DNA of 64,000 bases from Veillonella_A intestinalis (GTDB lineage Bacteria; Bacillota; Negativicutes; Veillonellales; Veillonellaceae). Position 1 is the first letter of the stretch, and the number at the start of each line of letters is the position of its first letter. The translations under genes and the position numbers were made by a program. Below are positions 33,918 to 43,002 of this stretch, piece after piece. Under the pieces are notes generated by a model that saw only the letters and a list, made by a program, of their open reading frames with translations, searched no databases and was not told the DNA's origin. The stretch lies in assembly GCF_943192895.1 (NCBI RefSeq), contig NZ_CALPCB010000008.1, positions 1-64,000 of the forward strand, in the 5' to 3' direction.

Positions 33918-35351
33918 ATGATTCTTGATACAATTGTGGAAGCAACACGTAGGCGCATTACTAAAGAAAAAAGTGAGAGGGCTTTAGAGGAATTAAAGGT
34001 ACTCGCTACGTCACTAGCTGATTCAGAGTTGAGTAGAGGACCTTTTTCGTATCCCTTTGAAAAAGCTTTACGGGCGAGCGACATGAATTTTATTTGTGAA
34101 ATAAAAAAGGCATCACCTTCTAAAGGAGTAATTGCGCCCTCCTTTCCTTTTGAACAGATTGCCAAAGAATATGAAGAAGCAGGGGCTGCGGCTATTTCTA
34201 TATTGACAGAGCCAGAGTTCTTTAAGGGGCATGTTTCTTATTTAATGCGGATTCGAGAACAAGTTACATTGCCCTTGTTGCAAAAAGATTTTTTTATTGA
34301 TGAATATCAGATTTATGGGGCAAAAGTATATGGGGCACAGGCCATTTTGTTAATCTGTGCGATTTTAACAGATGAAGAATTACAACGTTTTTATAATTTA
34401 GCTGATAGCTTAGGCTTATCTTGCTTAGTAGAAACTCATAGTGCTGAAGAAATAGAGCGAGCCTTAGCCATAGGAGCACGTATTATTGGTGTTAATAATC
34501 GAGATTTGCGAGATTTTACAGTCCATATTAAGCATAGTTTAGAATTGCGCCATTTAGTACCACCAGAGGTAATATTTGTGTCTGAAAGCGGTTTGGAATG
34601 TGCCAGTCATATTCAGCAATTACGCGAACATCATATACAAGCGGCCCTCATTGGGGAGCATTTCATGCGAGCTCCTAATAAAAAAGCGGCCTTGTCTGAT
34701 TTATATGGTAGAACTAAACCTGTGATGACTAAAATTTGTGGTTTAAAACGACTCGAAGACATAGCAATTATTAATGAATTGGCGATAAAACCACAGTATG
34801 TAGGCTTTGTGTTTGCTAAGAGTTCACGTCAAGTAACAGCGAAGCAAGCTAAGGCATTGGCGGATTGTTTAACGCCAGGGATTCAAAAAGTAGGCGTTTT
34901 TGTGGAAGAGTCTGTAGCGCAAATTATGGAAATCGTAAAGATAGTTCCTTTGGATGTAGTGCAAGTATGTGGAGCACAGGCTGAAACAACTGTGAGGGCT
35001 TTGCAGCACCATTTATCCATCCCTATTTGGCGGGCCGTGTCTTTGCAGTCTAAGGCAGATTTAATGGCTTGTGAAAGTTCACAAGCGGATTTACTGCTCT
35101 TTGATACATATAAGCAAGGCTATAGCGGTGGCACTGGTGAAACTTTTGATTGGACACTTTTAGAAGATTGTAAACGACCTTATTTTTTAGCTGGTGGTTT
35201 AGGCACACATAATATTGCCCGTGCTATTCGTCAAGTACAGCCTTATGGGGTAGATATTAGTAGTGGGGTCGAAACAAATCGTGTAAAAGATAAGATAAAG
35301 ATAGAGCAATTTTTGCAAACGGTATCCGACGTAACCGAAGCTGATAGATAA
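33918..35351 (+). CDS. trpCF: fused indole-3-glycerol-phosphate synthase / phosphoribosylanthranilate isomerase
   Basis: A 477-residue two-domain protein. TrpC covers about 1-260 (FICEIKKASPSKG near 57, VNNRDLRDF near 193, SESGLE near 220). TrpF covers about 270-470 (MTKICGLKR near 271, VGFVFAKSSRQV near 294, LAGGLGTHNI near 425). The order C-F in one chain is as in E. coli and differs from most Firmicutes, where they are separate. It performs the two steps between phosphoribosylanthranilate and indole-glycerol phosphate. It starts 12 bp after trpD. Confidence 0.94.
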   Translation: MILDTIVEATRRRITKEKSERALEELKVLATSLADSELSRGPFSYPFEKALRASDMNFICEIKKASPSKGVIAPSFPFEQIAKEYEEAGAAAISILTEPEFFKGHVSYLMRIREQVTLPLLQKDFFIDEYQIYGAKVYGAQAILLICAILTDEELQRFYNLADSLGLSCLVETHSAEEIERALAIGARIIGVNNRDLRDFTVHIKHSLELRHLVPPEVIFVSESGLECASHIQQLREHHIQAALIGEHFMRAPNKKAALSDLYGRTKPVMTKICGLKRLEDIAIINELAIKPQYVGFVFAKSSRQVTAKQAKALADCLTPGIQKVGVFVEESVAQIMEIVKIVPLDVVQVCGAQAETTVRALQHHLSIPIWRAVSLQSKADLMACESSQADLLLFDTYKQGYSGGTGETFDWTLLEDCKRPYFLAGGLGTHNIARAIRQVQPYGVDISSGVETNRVKDKIKIEQFLQTVSDVTEADR

Positions 35352-35387
35352 ATAGATATAACTGAAGCTGACAGATAAAAAGATATA
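35334..35387. repeat. 27-bp tandem duplication spanning the trpCF stop codon
   Basis: ACCGAAGCTGATAGATAA plus nine bases (35334-35360) recurs with a few changes at 35361-35387. The unit is nine codons long and the second copy repeats the stop codon in frame. Confidence 0.8.
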
Positions 35388-35444
35388 ACAGAGATATATA
35401 TGACAATTATATAGCAAGGTGAATTGTGTGAAAGAGGTAAGACT

Positions 35445-36641
35445 ATGACAGAATTTAATCGAAAAGGGCGCTATGGTGAACATGGTGGTCAATACATTCC
35501 CGAAATATTAATGAATGCAGTTCTTGAAGTGGAAGCTGCTTATGAACAATATAAAAATGATCCAGCTTTTATTGCTGAATTAGAAGCGTTACAAGTAAAT
35601 TATACGGGGCGGCCCTCACTTTTATATTATGCAAAGCATATGAGTGATGACTTAGGGGGTGCTAAGATTTATTTAAAACGAGAAGACTTAAATCATACAG
35701 GTTCTCATAAGATTAATAATGTTCTTGGTCAAGTTTTATTGGCACAACGAATGGGGAAAAAGCGGATTATTGCTGAAACAGGGGCAGGACAACATGGGGT
35801 AGCGGCTGCAACTGCAGCGGCGCTCCTTGGTATGGAATGTGAAATTTTTATGGGTAAAGAAGATACGGAGCGACAAGCACTTAATGTGTATCGTATGGAA
35901 CTGTTAGGTGCTAAGGTATATCCTGTTACTTCGGGCACTATGACCTTAAAAGATGCGGTAAGTGAAACCTTACGCGAATGGACTCGTCGTGTAGAGGATA
36001 CTTATTATGCAATGGGGTCAGCTGTAGGGCCACACCCGTTTCCTATGATTGTCCGTGATTTTCAAAGTATTATTAGTAAAGAAGCAAGAGAACAGATTTT
36101 GCAAGCTGAAGGTAAACTGCCTAGCATGGTTATGGCTTGTGTAGGCGGTGGTAGTAATGCAATAGGTATGTTTCATCATTTTATTGCTGATGAAACGGTT
36201 CAATTGGTAGGTTGTGAAGCGGCTGGTTTAGGCATTGAAACTAAAGAGCATGCAGCTACGTTAGCAAAAGGTACACCTGGTATTTTCCACGGTATGCGCT
36301 CTTATTTTGTACAGAATGAATATGGACAGATTGCGCCAGTGTATTCTATCTCAGCAGGCCTTGATTATCCAGGCATTGGACCAGAACACTCCCATTTGCA
36401 TGATATAGGCAGAGCTACTTATGTGCCGATTACTGATGAAGAAGCTGTTACTGCTTTTGAATACGTTTCACGAACAGAAGGTATTATACCGGCGATTGAA
36501 AGTGCTCATGCCTTGGCACATGCTATGAAAGTGGCGCCGACAATGGGACGTGATGAATCTATCATTATTTGTTTATCTGGTCGTGGTGACAAAGATGTAG
36601 CCGCTATGGCTAAATATAGGGGGCACGATATTCATGAATAA
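35445..36641 (+). CDS. trpB: tryptophan synthase beta chain
   Basis: A 398-residue PLP enzyme with the lysine in NHTGSHKINNVLGQ near 83, the ETGAGQHG loop near 106 and GGGSNAIGMF near 228. It joins indole and serine. The ATG at 35445 follows AAAGAGGT; an upstream in-frame start at 35424 is less likely. The stop overlaps trpA by 8 bp. This is the TrpB1 form paired with TrpA. Confidence 0.95.
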   Translation: MTEFNRKGRYGEHGGQYIPEILMNAVLEVEAAYEQYKNDPAFIAELEALQVNYTGRPSLLYYAKHMSDDLGGAKIYLKREDLNHTGSHKINNVLGQVLLAQRMGKKRIIAETGAGQHGVAAATAAALLGMECEIFMGKEDTERQALNVYRMELLGAKVYPVTSGTMTLKDAVSETLREWTRRVEDTYYAMGSAVGPHPFPMIVRDFQSIISKEAREQILQAEGKLPSMVMACVGGGSNAIGMFHHFIADETVQLVGCEAAGLGIETKEHAATLAKGTPGIFHGMRSYFVQNEYGQIAPVYSISAGLDYPGIGPEHSHLHDIGRATYVPITDEEAVTAFEYVSRTEGIIPAIESAHALAHAMKVAPTMGRDESIIICLSGRGDKDVAAMAKYRGHDIHE

Positions 36642-37434
36642 GACAATGTATACAGACAATTTTGACATATCTACAGCGTTTGCTAAGGGCAAAGCGTTTA
36701 TTGGCTTTTTAACAGCTGGTGATCCGAGTTTAGAGGCTACTGCGCGCTATATCCAAATAATGGCAGCAGCTGGGGCGGACTTAATAGAGATTGGCATTCC
36801 TTTTTCTGACCCTGTTGCTGAAGGGGAAGTTATTCAGCGGGCTTCGGAACGAGCCTTAGCCCAAGGGGCGTTGACCGATGCCATTTTTGATATGGTCGCC
36901 ACTGTGCGTAAGACAGTGACAATTCCTTTGGTTTTTATGACCTATTTAAATCCTGTCTATGTATATGGGGCAGAGCGATTTTTTGCACGTTGTAAGGAGC
37001 TAAATATTCGTGGCATTATTGTGCCAGATTTACCGTACGAAGAAAAAGGTGAAATTGAGTCTGTTGCCAATGCCTATGATGTGACTTTGATTTCTTTAAT
37101 TGCCCCTACATCGGAGCAACGAATTGAACAAATTACGAAGGAGGCAAAAGGCTTTATTTATTGCGTTTCGTCTTTAGGTGTTACAGGGGTCCGTAAAAAT
37201 ATTACTACCGATGTGGCTAGTTTAGTGACTACTATTAAAAAATATACAGCCATTCCTGTAGCCATTGGTTTTGGTATTGCAGAACCTGAACAAGCTAAAA
37301 ATATGGCTACCATAGGGGATGGGGCTATTGTAGGTTCGGCGATTGTAAAAATTATTGAAGCCCATGGTAATCAAGCAGATACAGCTTTAGAGGCTTATGT
37401 AAAAGCTATGAAAGCCGCTGTTAGTGAAGTTTAA
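36634..37434 (+). CDS. trpA: tryptophan synthase alpha chain
   Basis: A 266-residue TIM-barrel. The catalytic Glu is in LIEIGIPFSDP (about 47) with Asp eight to eleven residues later. CVSSLGVTGVR near 180 and GFGIAEPEQ near 213 bind phosphate. It releases indole for TrpB. Last gene of the trp operon. A weak hairpin (AGTAGG/CCTACT, 37472-37490) with T6 shortly after may end the transcript. Confidence 0.95.
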   Translation: MNKTMYTDNFDISTAFAKGKAFIGFLTAGDPSLEATARYIQIMAAAGADLIEIGIPFSDPVAEGEVIQRASERALAQGALTDAIFDMVATVRKTVTIPLVFMTYLNPVYVYGAERFFARCKELNIRGIIVPDLPYEEKGEIESVANAYDVTLISLIAPTSEQRIEQITKEAKGFIYCVSSLGVTGVRKNITTDVASLVTTIKKYTAIPVAIGFGIAEPEQAKNMATIGDGAIVGSAIVKIIEAHGNQADTALEAYVKAMKAAVSEV

Positions 37435-37690
37435 TAGAGATATTGAATAGAGAACTGTGAGAAATGTCTAATGAGTAGGCTTTTTACCTACTTGTTAGGC
37501 GTTTTTTCATGAAATGTTTAGGTCCATTCGGTATAGTTTCTAATAGGGAGATTACTCGTTTGAAAGCTATGATTGAAACGTTAGGGCGAGTTTTAAATGA
37601 TGCGGCTATTTGATAATGACTTTCAGTGATAGCGATAAATGAAAAAACATGATATAATATGGATGAATTAAGTTAATAAGGAGACTAACC

Positions 37691-38545
37691 ATGAATTGGA
37701 AAAGAGTGTTATTAGTAGCCACTGTATGCACGGTTTGCACCATGAGTGCTAGTCAAGCCGATAATCGTTTAGCTGATGTAAAGCCTACTGATTGGGCGTA
37801 CCAAGGAATACAGACTTTGGTAAAGCATGGGGCTATTACTGATACTAAAGGCTTGAACTTAAATGGGCAAGTATATACTCGTTATGAATTAACGCCTCTT
37901 GTGGCTGATATTGTAGAGAAACGGGAACAGATGAATGACACGGATAAAAATATTGCCATTCGTTTGTATAGTGAATTCCGTGATGATTTAATGCAATATA
38001 ATCGTGATCAAGAAATTAGAGAAGGTAAGCGTGATGAAAGTGCTGCTGCTAATGGTGAAACGCCAGCTTTGACGAAGGAAGAAATTGCGGAACGCATGAA
38101 GTCTTTTGAAGTTGACCGCAGTCGTATCCAGACCGGCGGTGATGTGCGTATTCGCTTTGGCAAAGGTGGGAAAAATGATTTCCGCACCCGTGTAGGCGTT
38201 GTTATTGGCGGTAGTGATGTGGCCGCACCGGATGCTTTATTTGATAAAGTAGGTCGTCGAGCTATTGAAGAAGCAGATAAAGAAGCAGAAAAATCACGTG
38301 CTCAATTTGCTAAAAATCGAGCACGCATAGAAGCAGAAGAGGCTAAAGAAATAGCGGAGGCACAAAAGAAAGCCGATAAGGATGCGGAAGCTCAAAAGAA
38401 AACAGATACAGAAGTTGGGGCTCAAAATCAATCTGAGTCTGATAAGAATATAGCTAAAGCAGTTGAGGCTGAACAGGAAGCCAATAAAACAGCTGTATCA
38501 GGAGAAACTAATACAGCTACTGCAATAGAAGAAACTAAGGCATAG
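37691..38545 (+). CDS. exported SLH-domain protein without a barrel (OmpM-like N-terminus)
   Basis: A 284-residue protein with a signal peptide (VLLVATVCTVCTMSAS, cleaved after about residue 23) and one SLH domain (LADVKPTDWAYQGIQTLVKHGAI, about 27-85). A helical linker (about 85-140) and a stretch RSRIQTGGDVRIRFG (about 146-160) resemble the entry to the OmpM beta-barrel. Instead of a barrel it ends in about 100 residues of charged Glu/Lys/Ala coiled coil. The SLH domain should bind polyaminated peptidoglycan in the periplasm, so this could be a soluble or trimmed relative of the OmpM tether. Confidence 0.75.
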   Translation: MNWKRVLLVATVCTVCTMSASQADNRLADVKPTDWAYQGIQTLVKHGAITDTKGLNLNGQVYTRYELTPLVADIVEKREQMNDTDKNIAIRLYSEFRDDLMQYNRDQEIREGKRDESAAANGETPALTKEEIAERMKSFEVDRSRIQTGGDVRIRFGKGGKNDFRTRVGVVIGGSDVAAPDALFDKVGRRAIEEADKEAEKSRAQFAKNRARIEAEEAKEIAEAQKKADKDAEAQKKTDTEVGAQNQSESDKNIAKAVEAEQEANKTAVSGETNTATAIEETKA

Positions 38546-38653
38546 GCTAATGTAACATATAATAGTAACCATTTTAGTTGTGAGTTTGGGTTACTAGGGG
38601 GCATTAGAATGACCGTTTAGTAATGAAACAATAGATAGGGAATGGTGAAGTGT

Positions 38654-39913
38654 ATGTTTTTGCGTCGTGTTAAAGAAAAATTAAATACAGTCCATCAACA
38701 ACGAATGCAAGTATCTGAAGTATTTCGTTATATTGGACCAGGTATTATTGTAACAGTAGGTTTTATTGATCCCGGTAACTGGGCAGCCAATTTAGCTGCT
38801 GGGGCCATGTTTGGCTATGATTTGTTGTGGGTTGTTACCTTGTCTACAATTATGTTAATTCTTTTGCAACATAATGTGGCTCATTTAGGAATTGTTACCG
38901 GTCGGTGTTTGTCGGAATGTGCCTATGAAGCATTGCCACGCTGGTTGTCGCGAATTTTGTTAAGTACCGCTGGGTTAGCGGCTGCTGCTACGGCGTTAGC
39001 AGAATTTATAGGGGCGGCCATAGCACTTAAGATGCTCTTTGGAATTCCTTTATTTATTGGCTCGATTCTGACGGCTATTATTTGTACCCTTATGTTGTTA
39101 ACCAATTCGTATAGTAAGCTCGAAAAGGTAATTGCCGGTTTCGTTTCGCTCATTGCATTGGCGTATTTAGCTGAATTATCTATGGTGGATGTAGATTGGG
39201 CTGCGTCTGGCTTAGCTTGGGTGAATCCTACGTTACCTAATGAATCTATGTTGGTTATTTTGAGTATTTTAGGGGCTGTTATTATGCCTCATAATTTATT
39301 CTTGCATTCTGAAATTATTCAGAGCCGTGAGTTTAACAAAGAAGATCCAAAAGTAATGCAAAAACGTTTGCGTTATGAGTTTTTAGATACTATTTTTTCT
39401 ATGGGCATTGGCTGGGCTATTAATTCGGCTATGATTATTTTGGCTGCGGCTACGTTTTTCCAGCAGGGAATTATAGTAGAAGAGTTAGAACAGGCACAAG
39501 AGTTGTTGGTACCCCTTATTGGTCCGTCGGCAGGGATTATTTTTGCACTTGCTTTATTGTTTGCTGGATTTGCTTCTTCCGCTACAGCGGGGATGGCAGG
39601 AGCCAGTATTTTTGCCGGTATGTTTGGTGAATCTTACGATATGAAAGATTTTCATAGTCGTATTGGCTTAGCGTTGACGTATATTCCTGCTTTAGTGCTT
39701 ATTTTGTTTATTCAAGATTCCTTTAAAGCGTTGCTTATTTCACAAATGTTCTTGAGTCTACAGTTGCCATTTACCATTTTCTTGCAATTATATTTGACTG
39801 GCTCAGCTAAAGTTATGGGTGTTTATAAGAACAAACCATCTACAGCTGTTATGTTGTGGGTTATTGGTATTGTAGTAACAGGCATGAATATTTTCCTGTT
39901 ATTTGAAGCATAA
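38654..39913 (+). CDS. mntH: Nramp-family Mn/Fe transporter MntH
   Basis: A 419-residue, 11-helix divalent metal:proton symporter. TM1 has the DPGN motif (GFIDPGNWA near 40) and TM6 has MPHN (ILGAVIMPHNLFLH near 212) with the Met that selects Mn and Fe over Mg and Ca. It imports Mn(II) across the inner membrane. ATG 38654 is favoured over 38642 for its upstream GGTGA. No Fur or MntR gene is adjacent. Confidence 0.92.
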   Translation: MFLRRVKEKLNTVHQQRMQVSEVFRYIGPGIIVTVGFIDPGNWAANLAAGAMFGYDLLWVVTLSTIMLILLQHNVAHLGIVTGRCLSECAYEALPRWLSRILLSTAGLAAAATALAEFIGAAIALKMLFGIPLFIGSILTAIICTLMLLTNSYSKLEKVIAGFVSLIALAYLAELSMVDVDWAASGLAWVNPTLPNESMLVILSILGAVIMPHNLFLHSEIIQSREFNKEDPKVMQKRLRYEFLDTIFSMGIGWAINSAMIILAAATFFQQGIIVEELEQAQELLVPLIGPSAGIIFALALLFAGFASSATAGMAGASIFAGMFGESYDMKDFHSRIGLALTYIPALVLILFIQDSFKALLISQMFLSLQLPFTIFLQLYLTGSAKVMGVYKNKPSTAVMLWVIGIVVTGMNIFLLFEA

Positions 39914-39999
39914 TTTTCTTGTTATTTGAAATATAAATGTTTGAAGCGTAAGCTATTAGTGAAAAAATTTTATAATTAGTATATTAGCTTAGACTAGTT

Positions 40000-40043
40000 A
40001 GAGTTGGGAGTATGCACTTAATAAGTATCTCCCAACTCTTTTG
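40000..40043 (+). terminator. terminator after mntH
   Basis: The 11-bp stem AGAGTTGGGAG/CTCCCAACTCT (40000-40010, 40029-40039) is followed by TTTTG. Confidence 0.9.
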
Positions 40044-40204
40044 TGTTGTAGGAGTAGGCGTTGGCCTTTTCCTAGACGTATAGTCATGGAGCTTGAAAAT
40101 ATGCTATAATTATGTAATTAATGAGAAAATATAAGCGCTTTTAGCGATTGTATAATTAATTCTTTCAGTGTCATGATTTCATTTGTAAATAGGAGGTAAT
40201 AACT

Positions 40205-40807
40205 ATGGCAGATGTTCTTCGTTCTGACTATGAAGAGATTGTTGAAGATGTGTCGGTTCAGCTGCAATCACAATTGAATGCAGCCGAATCAGGTGCGATT
40301 ATAGATTTATTTCAAAGCGATACCTTAGATCCAGCACAAAACTTTTTATTCTTTGGTGCTACGGAGCGTGCTTTATTAGAATACCGCAAAGGGCATAATA
40401 AAAAGACCGTGTTCGTGCGGGTACAGCCAGAAGGCTTAGCAACCGCGGAACCTGTGGCAACACCAGTAAGTGCTTTGTTAGACCGTTTAATTTTACGGCG
40501 CATGGATGAATTCATGCATGACAAAATTTTTATCGAAGATATTTTCTATGATGGGGAGCAGATTACCTACAGTGGAGCGGGCTTGAAAAATCGTCATGTA
40601 GTATTGCTTATTGATGGCATTGATGAAGGATCTCCTTATTTAAGTGAAGTTATATCTTTATGTGAAGAGATGAAGGCTAAGTTTATTGTTGCATTACCTC
40701 TTGTAATTTGGAGTGAAGCAGTACAAGAACGTTTGGCTCTTGAATTAAGTGAAGCTGGTGATGGGCAGCAAGGAATTGAAATCGATGAAAATACTCCTGT
40801 CTCCTAG
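40205..40807 (+). CDS. hypothetical protein, possible phosphoribosyltransferase-like fold
   Basis: A 200-residue acidic soluble protein. The segment RHVVLLIDGIDEGSPYLSEVI (about 128-148) recalls the PRPP-binding hydrophobic strand and loop of phosphoribosyltransferases, but without a clear match. The first 100 residues are unrecognised. AGGAGG precedes the ATG. It overlaps yaaA by 23 bp, so both are co-translated. A link to peroxide stress through yaaA is only contextual. Confidence 0.6.
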   Translation: MADVLRSDYEEIVEDVSVQLQSQLNAAESGAIIDLFQSDTLDPAQNFLFFGATERALLEYRKGHNKKTVFVRVQPEGLATAEPVATPVSALLDRLILRRMDEFMHDKIFIEDIFYDGEQITYSGAGLKNRHVVLLIDGIDEGSPYLSEVISLCEEMKAKFIVALPLVIWSEAVQERLALELSEAGDGQQGIEIDENTPVS

Positions 40808-41537
40808 TAAGACTAAGACTTTGCAAGGTGAACCAAGGGCGCCACTATTTCAAAGTGAGATGACTGCAGCAATTATTTCTCATCTTCAAACATTAAATGC
40901 GTCCGAATTAGGTAAAGCATTAAAGCTCGCTGAACCTAAAGCAGAGCCTTTGGTAGTGTTTTATAAAGACTATGAAACGCTACCCACTGGTACAGCGATT
41001 GAAAGTTATAATGGTTTAGCTTTTAAAAATCTGGCTTGGTCTAGCTTATCTGAAGCGGCACAGCAGTTTGGTGCTGACCATGTATATATTTTGTCTGCTT
41101 TATATGGTCTTATAAGTCCTTTGAGTCCGATTAAAGCGTATCGACTTGATTTAGTAGATCGAATTTTTCCTAACGGCGCCCCCGCAGATGGCCCATTAGG
41201 TGGCTATACATCTTTGTATGAGTATTGGACGCCTGTAGTGACAAAGGCCTTGGCTGCAGAAGATTGGTTATTGAATTTAGCTTCTAAGGAATACTACAAA
41301 TTAGTGGATCATCCACGAATGGTTACAGTAGAATTTTTAGAGTTCAAACAAGGCGTTTGGAAGCAGTTAAGTACCTCCTCTAAACAAATGCGCGGGCAAT
41401 TAGCTCATTATATGCTAGCGCATGGAGCGATGTCTTGGCTTGATTTGCCGTTACAAATTGGTGAATTCACACGTTATACAGAATTACCAACTACGTTAAC
41501 CGAGCCATTAGTGGTGGCGTATCATCGTAACTCTTAA
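40785..41537 (+). CDS. yaaA: peroxide stress protein YaaA (DUF328/UPF0246)
   Basis: A 250-residue DUF328 protein with the N-terminus MKILLSPSKTK, YNGLAFKNL near 87, LSALYGLISPLSPIKAYRLD near 109 and LASKEYYKLV near 165. In E. coli YaaA limits free iron and oxidative DNA damage. The ATG at 40785 lies inside the previous gene, after AAGGAATTG. Its neighbourhood includes MntH, which fits an oxidative-stress theme. Confidence 0.9.
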   Translation: MKILLSPSKTKTLQGEPRAPLFQSEMTAAIISHLQTLNASELGKALKLAEPKAEPLVVFYKDYETLPTGTAIESYNGLAFKNLAWSSLSEAAQQFGADHVYILSALYGLISPLSPIKAYRLDLVDRIFPNGAPADGPLGGYTSLYEYWTPVVTKALAAEDWLLNLASKEYYKLVDHPRMVTVEFLEFKQGVWKQLSTSSKQMRGQLAHYMLAHGAMSWLDLPLQIGEFTRYTELPTTLTEPLVVAYHRNS

Positions 41538-41629
41538 TTAGTAAGTAAGTGAGAGTTGTGCGGCGGTGAAGAGGATGACATATAATTAAAGTTAGTTAAT
41601 ATAGTAAAGAGAGAACAGTAAGAGTGACT

Positions 41630-42748
41630 ATGACAGTACAAGATATTTTGAAGAAAGACTTAGTGGGTTCTGACACTCTGACCGTGGAAGAATTACGTTT
41701 CTTGATGAGTGTTACTGATGAAGCTGACTTACAGGCTATTTATAAAAAAGCCTATGAAGTAAAAGCTCGTTATGTAGATAAAGTGGCGTATTATCGTGGT
41801 TTGATTGAATTTTCAAATCGCTGCATAAAAAACTGTGAATATTGTGGAATTCGCCGCGAAAATGACAAAACAGAACGTTTTGATATGAATCGCGAAGATA
41901 TTATAAAAATGGCGCAGTGGGCGTATGATCATGAATATGGTTCTATTACGTTACAGTCCGGTGAGCGCAGTGATGAAGCCTTTGTTGATTATGTGGTTGA
42001 ATTAATTCGTGATATTAAGGCTATCGGTGATGGCTCTTTGGGCATTACTATGTGTGTAGGGGAGCAGTCGGAGGAAGCTTATCGCCGTATGGTAGAAGCT
42101 GGGGCTAGCCGTTATTTGTTACGGATTGAAACAAGTAATCCTGAATTATATAGTAAGATTCATCCGAATGATGAGCTTCATTCCTTTGAAAAACGAGTAG
42201 CTTGTTTAAAAAGCTTGCGCAAAGTAGGTTTCCAAGTAGGCACTGGGGTTATGATTGGGTTGCCTCATCAGACGGAAGAGGATTTAGTGAATGATATCTT
42301 ATTCTATCGTGATATGGATATTGATATGATTGGCATGGGGCCTTATGTAGTGCATCATGATACGCCATTAGGACAAGAAGCCTTGGCTATGGGTCTAGAT
42401 GATAAGGCTGGCAAATTACGGCGCATTCAATTAGGACTAAAAATGATTGCCTTAACTCGTCTATTCTTAAAGGATGTAAATATAGCAGCCACTACCGCTT
42501 TACAAGCGCTTGATCCATTGGGGCGTGAGAAAGGCTTAGCCGCAGGGGCTAATATTTTAATGCCGATTATTACTATTCCAGAGCATCGGGCTAAATATTT
42601 ATTGTATGATAATAAGCCTTGTGTAGATGATAATGCGGATAAATGTAAGGATTGCTTAACCCGTCGCGTTATGTCCATAGGTGATATGGTGGGCTGGAAA
42701 CAAAATGGTGATTCTAAACACTATGGCAAACGAACTGGTTTATATTAA
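41630..42748 (+). CDS. hydE: [FeFe]-hydrogenase maturase HydE (radical SAM)
   Basis: A 372-residue radical SAM protein with the cluster motif CIKNCEYCGIRR (C-X3-C-X2-C, about 66-73), TLQSGER near 107, GTGVMIGLPHQ near 205 and a C-terminal set CVDDNADKCKDC that can hold a second cluster. It builds the dithiomethylamine-bearing H-cluster with HydF and HydG, neither of which is here. ATG 41630 is chosen over GTG 41624. Confidence 0.9.
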   Translation: MTVQDILKKDLVGSDTLTVEELRFLMSVTDEADLQAIYKKAYEVKARYVDKVAYYRGLIEFSNRCIKNCEYCGIRRENDKTERFDMNREDIIKMAQWAYDHEYGSITLQSGERSDEAFVDYVVELIRDIKAIGDGSLGITMCVGEQSEEAYRRMVEAGASRYLLRIETSNPELYSKIHPNDELHSFEKRVACLKSLRKVGFQVGTGVMIGLPHQTEEDLVNDILFYRDMDIDMIGMGPYVVHHDTPLGQEALAMGLDDKAGKLRRIQLGLKMIALTRLFLKDVNIAATTALQALDPLGREKGLAAGANILMPIITIPEHRAKYLLYDNKPCVDDNADKCKDCLTRRVMSIGDMVGWKQNGDSKHYGKRTGLY

Positions 42749-42781
42749 GCCGATTAGTTTGTATAGTTAATAAATTGTATG

Positions 42782-42818
42782 AAACAGGTAATTACTAATT
42801 TAGTAATTGCCTGTTTTT
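42782..42818 (+). terminator. terminator after hydE
   Basis: A 16-bp stem AAACAGGTAATTACTA with TAGTAATTGCCTGTTT (one wobble), loop ATTT, followed by a T run. Confidence 0.95.
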
Positions 42819-43002
42819 TGTTACAACGTATAGATAATAGGGGGATAGAGGATAAAAATGATAGACTTATTAAAAATATTACAAATTTATTAAGAGGTAT
42901 TACAAATTGGTATGTTATTAGTATTGGCATTTATAATGACTTAGCGTATAATCAAATGTATATTTTTGAGTATACATTTATATATTGTGGGAGGACAAAA
43001 CG

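Noticed and set aside
37509..37613. 34-residue frame between trpA and the SLH gene
   Set aside because: Too short, no good ribosome site, no recognisable motif. At most a gene remnant.
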